Source: an uncultured Gammaproteobacteria bacterium
Lineage (GTDB): Bacteria > Pseudomonadota > Gammaproteobacteria > Pseudomonadales > Pseudohongiellaceae
Length of the DNA: 64,000 nucleotides
Direction of reading: 5' to 3'
Assembly (NCBI GenBank): GCA_937898685.1
Contig: CALEJT010000044.1
Coordinates: 18,466 to 82,465 of the forward strand
Under the pieces are notes generated by a model. That model saw only the letters and a program-made list of their open reading frames with translations. It had not been told where the DNA came from and did no database searches. The stretch's first letter is position 1, and every line of letters begins with the position of its first letter. The translations under genes were made by a program, and so were the position numbers. Of the stretch, positions 8,130 through 16,045 are shown in pieces.

Positions 8130-9095
8130 ATGGCTGCTGCGCGCATCCTCATTACTCGACGTTGGCCACAAGAGGTCGAAGCAGCATTGCTGCGCGACTA
8201 CGACACCACCATCCACGATGCACCACTGAGCCTCGATGAATGGAAGCAGGCGCTGCAGGAATACGACGCCATCTGCCCCTGTGTCGCGGATCGCTTCTTT
8301 CCCGAGCTTGGCGAGCTCGGTACCGTCAAAACCCGTCTCCTCGCCAACTATGGTGTGGGCTACAACCACATCGACCTCGATGCAGCACGTAAGCTTGGCC
8401 TGACCGTCACCAACACGCCCGGTGTCCTCACCGATGCCACCGCCGACCTTGCCATGACCTTGATGTTGATGGTGGCGCGTCGTGCGGGCGAAGGGGAGCG
8501 GCAAGTGCGAGCTGGTCAGTGGAACGGTTGGTATCCAACCCATCTGATGGGCGCCCAGGTGAGCGGGGCGACGCTCGGCGTCATCGGCATGGGGCGCATC
8601 GGTCTCGCCATGGCGCGTAAGGCGCACTATGGCTTCGGCATGAAGATCCTCTATCACAATCGTCGCGAAGTGGTCGATGAAGAAGTCACCCGGATGGGCG
8701 CACGCTTTTTCGCGGACATCGACGATCTGCTGCGCGAAGCGGACTTCGTCGCGATTCACACGCCTGGTGGCAAGGATACCTATCACCTGTTCGACGCGGC
8801 GCGCTTTGCCAACATGCAGCCGCACGCCTATCTGATCAACACCTCGCGCGGGGACGTAGTCGATGAGGCAGCACTGATTGCCGCGCTCGACGAAGGTCGC
8901 ATCGCCGGCGCCGCATTGGATGTATACGAACGTGAGCCGAAGGTGCCCGAAGCACTACTGGGCCGGGAAAACGTGGTCTTGTTGCCTCATCTTGGCAGTG
9001 CGACGGTACAAACGCGCACTGCCATGGGCATGAAGGTCAAGGCCAATCTCGATGCCTTCTTCGCCGGCCAGCCCGTGCCCGACAAGGTGCTCTGA
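8130..9095 (+). CDS. D-isomer 2-hydroxyacid dehydrogenase (glyoxylate/hydroxypyruvate reductase type)
   Basis: 321 aa. NAD(P)-binding Rossmann motif GMGRIG (about 153-158), and the catalytic triad of the family: Arg240 in NTSRGD, Glu269 in YEREP and His287 in LLPHLGSAT. The YGVGYNHIDL segment is typical of the D-glycerate dehydrogenase / glyoxylate reductase branch (GyaR/GRHPR). It would reduce glyoxylate or hydroxypyruvate, or oxidise D-glycerate, in the cytosol. The exact substrate cannot be read from sequence. Start: ATG with AAGAGGGA upstream. Confidence 0.85.
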   Translation: MAAARILITRRWPQEVEAALLRDYDTTIHDAPLSLDEWKQALQEYDAICPCVADRFFPELGELGTVKTRLLANYGVGYNHIDLDAARKLGLTVTNTPGVLTDATADLAMTLMLMVARRAGEGERQVRAGQWNGWYPTHLMGAQVSGATLGVIGMGRIGLAMARKAHYGFGMKILYHNRREVVDEEVTRMGARFFADIDDLLREADFVAIHTPGGKDTYHLFDAARFANMQPHAYLINTSRGDVVDEAALIAALDEGRIAGAALDVYEREPKVPEALLGRENVVLLPHLGSATVQTRTAMGMKVKANLDAFFAGQPVPDKVL

Positions 9096-9113
9096 GCCGG
9101 CCGGACGTGAGGC

Positions 9114-9827
9114 TTAAACCAAGACCTCGCCGAGGAAGTTCTGCATGCTCTGCCAGGCGCGCTTGGCGGCGGTTTCCTGATATTGCAAACCGTGTTGCGG
9201 CGCCTGCGCCTGCGGGTTGGTGAAGGCGTGTGAAGTGTTGCCGTAGACATGGATCTGCCAATCCACGCCAGCCTGCGTGAGCTCCTGCTGCAGACCCAGA
9301 ACCTGGTCCGGTGGAGCGAGGGGATCGTCGTGACCGTGCAGTGCCAATACCTTGGCCTTGATCTTTTCGTTGGGAATGTCCTTGGCCGGAATGAATAGGC
9401 CATGGAAGCTCACCACGCCACGTAGATCGGCGCCGCTGCGCGCCAGGTCGAGCACACACAGTCCACCGAAGCAGAAACCGATGGCGGCGATGCGGGAGCT
9501 ATCCACCATTTGAATGCTGCGGGCGGCTTCGAGTCCGGCCAAGAGACGTCGGCGCAGTAGCGCTCGGTCGGCCACCAGCGGCTGCATCAGCGCCGAGTTT
9601 TCGTCGTTGTTCTTACCGAGCACACCCTTGCCATAGACGTCGAGCGCGATGCCAACGTAGCCGAGCGCTGCGAGCTTGTCCGCCTTCTCGCATTCGAAAG
9701 CGGAACGTCCGGCCCAGGCATGGCAGACGAGAACGGCAGGCCGTTTTTGCTGCTCCGTGGCCGGCAATGCCACGTAGGCTTCGAGCGTTGTTGAACCTTC
9801 GCGATATTCCAAGAACTGACTTGGCAT
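9114..9827 (-). CDS. Dienelactone hydrolase family protein
   Basis: 237 aa alpha/beta hydrolase. The nucleophile elbow is GFCFGG with Cys119, as in dienelactone hydrolase, where Cys replaces Ser. The acid is Asp167 or 168 in HGHDDP and the base is His200 in NTSHAF. There is no signal peptide. Classical dienelactone hydrolase opens 4-carboxymethylenebut-2-en-4-olide in chloroaromatic breakdown, but many homologues act on other esters or lactones, and no chlorocatechol genes are nearby. It is convergent with the 2-hydroxyacid dehydrogenase (18-bp gap). Confidence 0.85.
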   Translation of the reverse strand: MPSQFLEYREGSTTLEAYVALPATEQQKRPAVLVCHAWAGRSAFECEKADKLAALGYVGIALDVYGKGVLGKNNDENSALMQPLVADRALLRRRLLAGLEAARSIQMVDSSRIAAIGFCFGGLCVLDLARSGADLRGVVSFHGLFIPAKDIPNEKIKAKVLALHGHDDPLAPPDQVLGLQQELTQAGVDWQIHVYGNTSHAFTNPQAQAPQHGLQYQETAAKRAWQSMQNFLGEVLV

Positions 9828-9940
9828 GGGTCACCTCTATAAACGAAGAAGGCCCGGATTATACACAGCACCCCAGAGTGCAAAAGCGCGTGGCGGCAGT
9901 GCTTGCAACGCATGCCTCGCGCACCCACCTTAGGCAGGTC

Positions 9941-10543
9941 ATGAGCAAGAAAATGAAGAGAGATCAGCTGATCGCATTGGTGGAGGAAATCGAATCCTGC
10001 CGCCTCTGCGAGGCACATTTGCCCTTGGGGCCGCGCCCCGTATTGCGGGTGGGACGCACCGCGAAACTCCTCATCATCGGCCAGGCGCCCGGCACCAAGG
10101 TCCACGCCAGTGGCATTCCCTGGGATGATGCATCGGGCGAGCGATTGCGCGAATGGCTGGGACTCGATCGAGAACGCTTCTACGACACGCGCCACATCGC
10201 CATCATGCCCATGGGGCTTTGTTATCCCGGGCGCGGCAAGGGCGGCGATCTACCACCACGGCCCGAATGTGCGCCGCGCTGGCACGAGCGCGTTTTGGCG
10301 GAACTCCCCAGTCTGGAATTGATCCTGCTGGTGGGCTCCTATGCCCAGCAGTACTACCTACGCGATGGCTATACGTCGCTGACGGAGCGCGTGCGCAATT
10401 GGCGTGAGTTCGGGCCGCGCTTCATTCCTCTCGTGCATCCTTCACCCCGCAATCGTCTTTGGCTGGCGCGCAATCCCTGGTTCGAGGCTGAACTGGTGCC
10501 GGCAATGCGGGAACGGGTGCATCAGATCCTCGGTAAAGCGTAA
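9941..10543 (+). CDS. Uracil-DNA glycosylase family protein
   Basis: 200 aa from the ATG at 9941 (AGGCAGG upstream). Motif A is IGQAPG (about 45-50) and motif B is HPSPRN near residue 167. An N-terminal CRLC pair, with further Cys in GLCYPG and PECAP, hints at an iron-sulfur cluster like that of family 4/5 uracil-DNA glycosylases. The GLCYPGRGKGGDLPP segment identifies a subfamily annotated as uracil-DNA glycosylase family in many Proteobacteria. Removal of uracil or another damaged base is inferred; activity in this subfamily is not established to my knowledge. Confidence 0.75.
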   Translation: MSKKMKRDQLIALVEEIESCRLCEAHLPLGPRPVLRVGRTAKLLIIGQAPGTKVHASGIPWDDASGERLREWLGLDRERFYDTRHIAIMPMGLCYPGRGKGGDLPPRPECAPRWHERVLAELPSLELILLVGSYAQQYYLRDGYTSLTERVRNWREFGPRFIPLVHPSPRNRLWLARNPWFEAELVPAMRERVHQILGKA

Positions 10544-10632
10544 ACCGCTGGCGTCCCACTGCGTTCTTGTTGCCTGTCCTGGCAGCTCACGAAGGGCCAG
10601 GAGCGGAACAATTTCATCCGGGCGAAGGAACT

Positions 10633-11274
10633 ATGATGAGCGCAATTCTGACCCTGGCAGCGGCGCGCGATGACGCGCAGGCAATGCATGGCTATGATGG
10701 TGACCACGCCGCGGAAAGACGGGAGAGCAAGGTTCTGCAACGACAACTCGGACTCGGAAACTTTCTGGCGGGCGTGGAGCGCAGGGCCTACCGAATGGCG
10801 CGCATCGCCACGGGTAATCAAGAAGAAGCCCTCGACATCGTGCAGGATGCGATGCTCAAACTCGTGGAAAAATACGGCGACAAGCCCGAATCGGAGCTTG
10901 GTCCCTTGTTTTTCCGCATCCTGCAGAGCCGCATCCGCGACTGGTATCGGCGTAGCACGGTGCGCAACCGCTTCCGCAGCTGGCTGGGCATGGCTGATGA
11001 AGAGGATGATGAGGACGCCCTGCAGTTGGTGGCGGATCCGGCGGGCAAGACGCCGGACGAGCTTCTGGCCTTGCAAGGCAGCATGGGAGCGCTGGAAGAT
11101 GCGCTAGCCAAGTTGCCGCTGAGGCAGCAGCAGGTATTCCTGTTGCGCGCCTGGGAAGGCCTGGACGTCAAACAGACGGCGCAAGTCATGGGATGTGCGG
11201 AGGGCAGTGTGAAGACGCACTACTCTCGGGCGCTGGCCACTCTTCGGGAAAGACTGGGAGATCATTACCTATGA
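10633..11274 (+). CDS. ECF-type RNA polymerase sigma factor
   Basis: 213-214 aa; ATG at 10633 or 10636, preceded by GAAGGAA. Region 2 is visible (AYRMARIATGNQEEALDIVQDAMLKL, about 54-79, with the RIRDWYRR DNA-melting part) and region 4 with its helix-turn-helix (LPLRQQQVFLLRAWEGLDVKQTA, then CAEGSVKTHYSRAL). The 40-residue N-terminal extension and the acidic linker DEEDDEDAL between regions are features of the sigma group found with DUF3619 and DUF3106 genes in Beta- and Gammaproteobacteria. The stop overlaps the next start by 4 bp (ATGA), so the downstream gene is translationally coupled and probably encodes its regulator. Confidence 0.9.
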   Translation: MMSAILTLAAARDDAQAMHGYDGDHAAERRESKVLQRQLGLGNFLAGVERRAYRMARIATGNQEEALDIVQDAMLKLVEKYGDKPESELGPLFFRILQSRIRDWYRRSTVRNRFRSWLGMADEEDDEDALQLVADPAGKTPDELLALQGSMGALEDALAKLPLRQQQVFLLRAWEGLDVKQTAQVMGCAEGSVKTHYSRALATLRERLGDHYL

Positions 11275-11651
11275 GCGAACCCTCGATTCCTGATACCAAG
11301 GTTCCTGCTTCCTCCGAAGCAGAATTCCTGCGTCGGGTCCGCGCGGATCTCGATCGCAGCTGTTCCGCTCTGGACGGTCAAACGCTGTCCCGTCTCAATC
11401 GCATTCGCCATGCGGCACTCGAGCGTAAGGCGCAGCCGCGCCGCGCGCCCGTGCTGTTGCCCTTCGGAGGTTTGGTGACGGCAGTGGTGTTGGTGTTCGC
11501 CGTGATGCTCAACGAGCCCACGCAGGTGCCGGACGCATTGCCTTCGGGGGCCGAGCAGCTCGAGTATCTCGATCTGCTGAGCTCCACCGAGGACCTGGAT
11601 TTTTATGAGGAACTGGAGTTCTACCAGTGGCTGGCCGACAGCTCGATCTGA
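11271..11651 (+). CDS. DUF3619-like single-pass membrane protein, candidate anti-sigma factor
   Basis: 126 aa. An N-terminal helical region (AEFLRRVRADLDRSCSALD, then LSRLNRIRHAALE) is followed by one membrane helix (LLPFGGLVTAVVLVFAVML, about 63-81) and a short acidic C-terminal tail ending YQWLADSSI. It overlaps the sigma gene by 4 bp. DUF3619 proteins hold this position in many Proteobacteria. A membrane protein coupled to an ECF sigma gene is usually its anti-sigma factor, but this lacks the zinc motif of ZAS-type anti-sigmas, so the role is inferred from position and topology. Confidence 0.7.
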   Translation: MSEPSIPDTKVPASSEAEFLRRVRADLDRSCSALDGQTLSRLNRIRHAALERKAQPRRAPVLLPFGGLVTAVVLVFAVMLNEPTQVPDALPSGAEQLEYLDLLSSTEDLDFYEELEFYQWLADSSI

Positions 11652-11685
11652 TTGAGCGGGCCATAGAGGGGGAGAGGGACGCAAC

Positions 11686-11976
11686 GTGAATCTTTGGTTG
11701 GCCATCTGTTTCGGTGCCTGTGTTTCGGCAGACACTCGTGCCCTGGAACAACACAGCGCCACGGAATTCCTGGCCATCCTGGAGTTCCTGGGCGGAATCG
11801 AAAGTGAGAGTGAATGGAAGGCGCTGGTAGGTACTTTGGGTGAAGCCAAGGTCCCCGTGGTGGAAATTCCGGTATTGGGTGAAGAGGACGAGGAAGAGGA
11901 CAGCGAGCCTGCCTTGGAGAAAAACGACGCTCCGGTCTTCGAACTCGTGGAAGTCAAGACGCTGGACCGGGAATGA
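11686..11976 (+). CDS. Short secreted acidic protein in the sigma-factor operon
   Basis: 96 aa from a GTG at 11686 with a strong GGGGGAGAGGG site. Signal-like N-terminus (LWLAICFGACVSA). The body contains EFLAILEFLGG, then the run GEEDEEEDSE near residues 65-74. I recognise no family. Its place between the DUF3619-like and DUF3106 genes, with 34 bp and 92 bp gaps, suggests it belongs to the same sigma operon. The low complexity and small size make it the least certain gene of this group. Confidence 0.6.
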   Translation: MNLWLAICFGACVSADTRALEQHSATEFLAILEFLGGIESESEWKALVGTLGEAKVPVVEIPVLGEEDEEEDSEPALEKNDAPVFELVEVKTLDRE

Positions 11977-12068
11977 ATCGCACTGGATCGAAGGTCCTTC
12001 GTGTCGAACCGCTGCCTTGAGCATTCGTTGAGAACATTGAATTGAACGCTGTTTTTTTGAAGGTGCGC

Positions 12069-12533
12069 ATGACTGCGATGCAGGCCATGAATGTGAAACT
12101 GGTACCGATGCTGCTTTTGCTGCCGGCTCTGGCACTCGGTCAGCCGGCGATTACCTGGGAACGTCTTTCGCAGGAACAGCAGATGCTCCTGGAGCCACTC
12201 GAGAATCGCTGGGATTCGCTGCCGCCGCAGCGGCAGCAGAACATCCTGCGCGGGGTGGAGCGCTGGCGCAGTCTGACCCCGGAACAGCAGGATCAGGTGC
12301 GATTGCGCTTCCAGGATTGGCGTCAACGCACTCCCGAAGAGCGTGACCGGATCCGCGACCGTTTCGAGCGTTTCCGCGAGTTCGATCCGGAACGTCAGCG
12401 CCGCATGCGGGAGCGCTTCTATGATTTCCAGAACATGGACGAAGCCGGCCGTCAGCGCTTGCGCGAGCGTTTCCGCAGCCTCGCCCCCGGTGAAGTCCCG
12501 AACTTTGCGCCGCAGAGCCCGGAAGGCGACTGA
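12069..12533 (+). CDS. DUF3106 secreted protein
   Basis: 154 aa from the ATG at 12069 (GAAGGTG upstream; other in-frame ATGs at 12078 and 12087). Signal peptide ending ALALGQP. The mature chain is made of charged helical repeats with a W..LTPEQQ..R..RF..WR pattern (SLTPEQQDQVRLRFQ, then TPEERDRIRDRFERF and others). This is the DUF3106 pattern, resembling the periplasmic Spy/CpxP-like or RseC-associated helical proteins, although no chaperone role is shown. It is the last gene of the sigma operon. Confidence 0.8.
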   Translation: MTAMQAMNVKLVPMLLLLPALALGQPAITWERLSQEQQMLLEPLENRWDSLPPQRQQNILRGVERWRSLTPEQQDQVRLRFQDWRQRTPEERDRIRDRFERFREFDPERQRRMRERFYDFQNMDEAGRQRLRERFRSLAPGEVPNFAPQSPEGD

Positions 12534-12572
12534 GCGGCGCTCGCCGCAATTCCTTGATTCTCCATGACTCTC

Positions 12573-12599
12573 TCCGGGCTTTTGCTTGATTTGCCCGGA
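12573..12599 (+). terminator. Possible terminator after the DUF3106 gene
   Basis: A 7-bp stem (12573-12579 with 12593-12599) with a 13-nt loop, followed by AGCGCTCTTTATTC. The U-run is poor, so this is tentative. Confidence 0.3.
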
Positions 12600-12651
12600 A
12601 GCGCTCTTTATTCTGCCGCCAGTTTTTCGAAGTCTCCCGGGCCCAACACTG

Positions 12652-13686
12652 GTGCGCATCGCCAAATCAACGACACTGCCGCTCCTGATCCTGAGTCTTG
12701 CCGGACTCGTGGCCCTCGCTCCCCCGGCCTTTCCCCAAGCCGGTTCGCAGCCTCCCATTCGTTTCGATGCCGTTTCGGCGCGGCTCGCCTATCTGAACTC
12801 CGGTGCCATTGCTACGGCGATCGACGAGACTGCGCTGATGCAGGAACCGATGTATCCAGCCGGCGTGTTACAGCTGCCGACCGAGACGCGCTATCTGCTC
12901 TGGGCCGAACTCGAAGCCGGGCGTCTGAGCGTGCTGGAGAATCATGGTGAACAGGGGCTCACGCTGCTGCGCCACATCCCGATTTCGATCGGCAAGAACG
13001 GCATCGGCAAAGAAGTGGAAGGCGACAAGAAGACGCCAGTCGGCGTCTATCGCATCACGAGTTTCCTGGAAGATGAGGCCCTCGACGACTATTACGGTCT
13101 CGGTGCCTATCCCATCAACTATCCCAACGTGCGTGATCAACTGGCCGGTCGCACCGGTCACGGCATCTGGTTGCACGGCTTGCCCAAGTCGGTAACGGAA
13201 CGACCGTTCCTGGATAGCGATGGCTGTGTCGTCGTCGATAACCAAAGCCTGCTTGATCTCGCGCGTGAGATCACACCGGGGCAGACGCATCTCGTGATCA
13301 GCCGTCAGTCGATTCAATGGGTGTCGGCGGAAGTGCGTGCCGAACTCCGAGCCTCGCTCGGCACTGCCTTCGAAGATTGGCGCAAGGCCTGGGAAAACCG
13401 CGACAACCCTACCTATCTGTCCTACTACGCCGACGACTTCTATGACTTCAAGCTCAACAAGAAGGGGTGGGCCGAATACAAGACGCGCGTGAACAACAGC
13501 AAGAAGTTCATCGGTGTCGAGGTGAGTCAGTTGGCGATGTTGGTCGATCCCGAAAATCCCGAACTCGTCGACGTACGTTTCTATCAGCGCTACAGCAGCG
13601 ACAACTACAACTGGAAAGGCTGGAAGCACCAACTGTGGCGGCAGGATGAAAGCGGTTGGAAGATCGTCTATGAAGGCAATGGTTGA
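12652..13686 (+). CDS. L,D-transpeptidase (YkuD) with C-terminal Cds6/NTF2-like domain
   Basis: 344 aa from a GTG at 12652, chosen because it gives a signal peptide (about 1-30, cleavage near FPQA); the ribosome site is weak and a TTG at 12586 is possible. The YkuD domain has the catalytic GIWLHG (His175) and SDGCVV (Cys192) motifs. Residues about 245-344 form an NTF2-like fold of the Cds6 type (DWRKAWENRD, YLSYYADDF, RFYQRYSSDNY). The enzyme forms or remodels 3-3 peptidoglycan cross-links or attaches proteins to peptidoglycan in the periplasm. The next gene overlaps its end. Confidence 0.85.
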   Translation: MRIAKSTTLPLLILSLAGLVALAPPAFPQAGSQPPIRFDAVSARLAYLNSGAIATAIDETALMQEPMYPAGVLQLPTETRYLLWAELEAGRLSVLENHGEQGLTLLRHIPISIGKNGIGKEVEGDKKTPVGVYRITSFLEDEALDDYYGLGAYPINYPNVRDQLAGRTGHGIWLHGLPKSVTERPFLDSDGCVVVDNQSLLDLAREITPGQTHLVISRQSIQWVSAEVRAELRASLGTAFEDWRKAWENRDNPTYLSYYADDFYDFKLNKKGWAEYKTRVNNSKKFIGVEVSQLAMLVDPENPELVDVRFYQRYSSDNYNWKGWKHQLWRQDESGWKIVYEGNG

Positions 13687-14833
13687 TTCCAGCCTGAAGG
13701 TCTTGCGTCCCGCCTGGCGTCGCGCGCGTCCTTATCTCCCTGCCGCCGCCGCGCTTTGCTTCGTCGCCTGCGCGCAGTTTCCCTTGCAGATGCCGACTGC
13801 CGACCCCTCGGAATCGGAGCAAAGCGTAGTGTCCAGCGACCTCGATGCAACGACCGCAGGCGAACCACAAACAGAGCTCTCCGCTGTCGAACCGACTGCT
13901 CAGGCGGCTACCGAGGCAGAAGTCATCGAGGTGGCGGACTCGGACATCGTAAGCGATGCCGTGGCGCCTGCAACGGCGGAGTCAGCGGTTTCGCCGACAG
14001 CAGAAGGCGAGACCAAGTCCATGCTCGCTTTGATGCAGACGCCGGAGCAGCGCGCGCTCGTCGACGCCTTGTGTGTCGAAGTCGGCAACAAGTTGGGCAG
14101 TGTGTCGGTGGAAGACTGCCACCGACATGAATTCCAGGCGGGTGAAATGTTCAGCGTCAAAGGACGTCCGCTTCTGGTGAAGGATCTGCTGCCGCGCCCC
14201 GGTTATCCCGACTTCCGCGTGCTCATCATGGGCGGCATCCATGGTGATGAGTATTCGTCGATCTCCATCCTCTTCAAATGGCTCGATCTCTATTCGCGCG
14301 ACGGGCTCGAAGGTGAGTTCCTCTGGCGGTTCGCGCCGCTCGTGAATCCCGATGGTTTGCTGGAAGGTACGAAGGCTTCGCGTCAGAACGCCAACGGCGT
14401 GGATCTGAATCGCAACTTTCCGTCGCAGGATTGGAACGACAGTGCCGTGTCTTACTGGCGCAAGAGCACGGGCAGCAATCCGCGTCGCTACCCGGGTGAA
14501 CAGCCGGCGAGCGAGCCGGAAGTGCAGTGGCTGGTGCAGCAGATCGACGAGTTTCAGCCGCACGTCATCGTATCACTGCATGCGCCCTACCATCTCTTGG
14601 ACTTCGATGGTCCGGCCGCGGCGCCGGAAAGAATCGGGGAATTGCAGCTGCGGCAGCTCGGCGTGTATCCGGGCTCGCTCGGTAACTACGCAGGACTCAA
14701 CAAATTGATTCCAGTGGTGACGCTGGAACTGCCTTCCGCCGGAAGCCTGCCGGCACGTGAGCAGATCACTCTGATGTGGCGCGATCTCGTGGCCTGGCTC
14801 GATCGCGAGGGAAGAAAGGGACTAGTCGATTGA
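13670..14833 (+). CDS. M14-family zinc carboxypeptidase / murein-peptide amidase-like, lipoprotein
   Basis: 387 aa from the ATG at 13670 (GGAAG upstream), overlapping the L,D-transpeptidase by 17 bp. The N-terminus has a basic stretch, a hydrophobic segment and a possible lipobox FVAC. A low-complexity Ala/Glu/Ser/Thr linker reaches about residue 120. The M14 zinc site is HGDE (GGIHGDEYSS) plus a downstream His in VSLHAPYH; the general base is Glu in VTLELPSAG. The Arg/Asn pair NANGVDLNRNFP is typical. MpaA-like members cut the gamma-D-Glu-Dap bond of murein peptides. The coupling with an L,D-transpeptidase supports peptidoglycan work. Confidence 0.85.
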   Translation: MKAMVDSSLKVLRPAWRRARPYLPAAAALCFVACAQFPLQMPTADPSESEQSVVSSDLDATTAGEPQTELSAVEPTAQAATEAEVIEVADSDIVSDAVAPATAESAVSPTAEGETKSMLALMQTPEQRALVDALCVEVGNKLGSVSVEDCHRHEFQAGEMFSVKGRPLLVKDLLPRPGYPDFRVLIMGGIHGDEYSSISILFKWLDLYSRDGLEGEFLWRFAPLVNPDGLLEGTKASRQNANGVDLNRNFPSQDWNDSAVSYWRKSTGSNPRRYPGEQPASEPEVQWLVQQIDEFQPHVIVSLHAPYHLLDFDGPAAAPERIGELQLRQLGVYPGSLGNYAGLNKLIPVVTLELPSAGSLPAREQITLMWRDLVAWLDREGRKGLVD

Positions 14834-14853
14834 GCGCCGCGAAGGGCGCTCAA
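14830..14853. terminator. Hairpin between convergent genes
   Basis: A 9-bp stem (14830-14838 with 14845-14853) between the M14 gene and convergent serC. No T-run follows on either strand, so termination strength is uncertain. Confidence 0.4.
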
Positions 14854-14866
14854 TACGACTCGGTGA

Positions 14867-15958
14867 TCAACCCTTGGTGCGCGCGAATTCGCGCATGAAT
14901 TCCGCCAGCTTCTGACAGCCGGCGAGCGGCATGGCGTTGTAGATCGAAGCGCGCACGCCTCCCACCACGCGATGTCCTTTCAAGGCATAGAGGCCATTGG
15001 CCTGCGCTTCCTTGAGGAAAAGACTCGTCAGCTCATCCGTCGGTAGCGTGAAGGTCACGTTCATGCGCGAACGGAATTCCTTCTGCGCCGTGCCGTGATA
15101 GAAATCGACGGTGTCGATCACGTCGTAGAGCGTCTGCGCCTTTTGCTCGTTGAGCTGCGCCATCGCTTCCACCCCGCCCTGATCCTTCAACCACTCGAGC
15201 ACCAGCTTCATCACGTAGATCGCGAAGGTGTTGGTGGTATTGGCCAAGGAGTGAGAATCGGCATAGGTCTTGTAATCCAGCAGCGACGGCGTGCGGGGCA
15301 GGGCGTGACCGATCAGGTCTTCACGTACCAATACCACCGCCAAGCCGGAAGGGCCGAGGTTCTTCTGCAGACCGGCGAACATCAATCCCACGCGGCTGAA
15401 ATCGATAGGGCGCGAGAAGATGTCGGAGGTGGCATCGATGGCGAGCGGAATGTCGCCCATGTCGGGATATTCCGTGTACTGCGTGCCATAGATAGTGTTG
15501 TTGCTGGTGATGAAGGCATAGGAGGCGTCGTCGTCCACCATGCTGCGCTCGAAGGGCGGTAGGCGATCGTAGTTCGTCTCCTTGCTCGAGCTGGCGATGA
15601 CGATGTTGCCGTAGCGCTGTGCTTCCACGTTGGCGAGGCGCGAGAAGTTGCCGGTTTCCGTGTACACGGCCTTGTGTGCGGGCTTCAACCCAAGCAGGTT
15701 CAAGGGCACTGCCGCAAACTGCATCTGCGCGCCGCCGTGCGTGTACAAAATCTTGAAGTTGTCGGGGATGTGGCCGACTTCGCGCATGAGTTCATCGCAG
15801 CGATTCAACAGCGCTTCGAACTCCTTCGAGCGATGACTGATTTCGATCAGGGACACACCCATGCCCTGGAAGTCGAGGAATTCGCGTTGGACTTGCTGCA
15901 TCACTGGCACCGGCAACATGGCAGGGCCGGCGCCGAAGTTATATACGGGATCAGTCAT
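14867..15958 (-). CDS. serC: Phosphoserine aminotransferase
   Basis: 363 aa from the ATG at 15958. Second step of serine synthesis: 3-phosphohydroxypyruvate plus glutamate gives phosphoserine plus 2-oxoglutarate (also used in pyridoxal phosphate synthesis). Class V aminotransferase with the SerC N-terminus YNFGAGPAMLP, the HGGAQMQF segment, DATSDIFSRP and the PLP lysine in GLQKNLGPSG. The C-terminal GGVRASIYNA segment is typical. It lies 87 bp downstream of serA on the same strand, separated by a hairpin at 15999-16030. No ribosome site is obvious at this start. Confidence 0.95.
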   Translation of the reverse strand: MTDPVYNFGAGPAMLPVPVMQQVQREFLDFQGMGVSLIEISHRSKEFEALLNRCDELMREVGHIPDNFKILYTHGGAQMQFAAVPLNLLGLKPAHKAVYTETGNFSRLANVEAQRYGNIVIASSSKETNYDRLPPFERSMVDDDASYAFITSNNTIYGTQYTEYPDMGDIPLAIDATSDIFSRPIDFSRVGLMFAGLQKNLGPSGLAVVLVREDLIGHALPRTPSLLDYKTYADSHSLANTTNTFAIYVMKLVLEWLKDQGGVEAMAQLNEQKAQTLYDVIDTVDFYHGTAQKEFRSRMNVTFTLPTDELTSLFLKEAQANGLYALKGHRVVGGVRASIYNAMPLAGCQKLAEFMREFARTKG

Positions 15959-15998
15959 GGTCGTAGGAGAAGAGAGAAGAGGTGGATGATAGGGACGA

Positions 15999-16030
15999 TG
16001 CCTTGCCGGTGGCGTGCCCCCGGCAAGGCA
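15999..16030 (-). other. Intercistronic hairpin between serA and serC
   Basis: An 11-bp perfect stem (15999-16009 with 16020-16030) and a 10-nt loop in the serA-serC gap, with no U-run. It could be an attenuator, an RNA-stability element or a relic repeat. Confidence 0.5.
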
Positions 16031-16045
16031 AGACACGCGAAGTTC

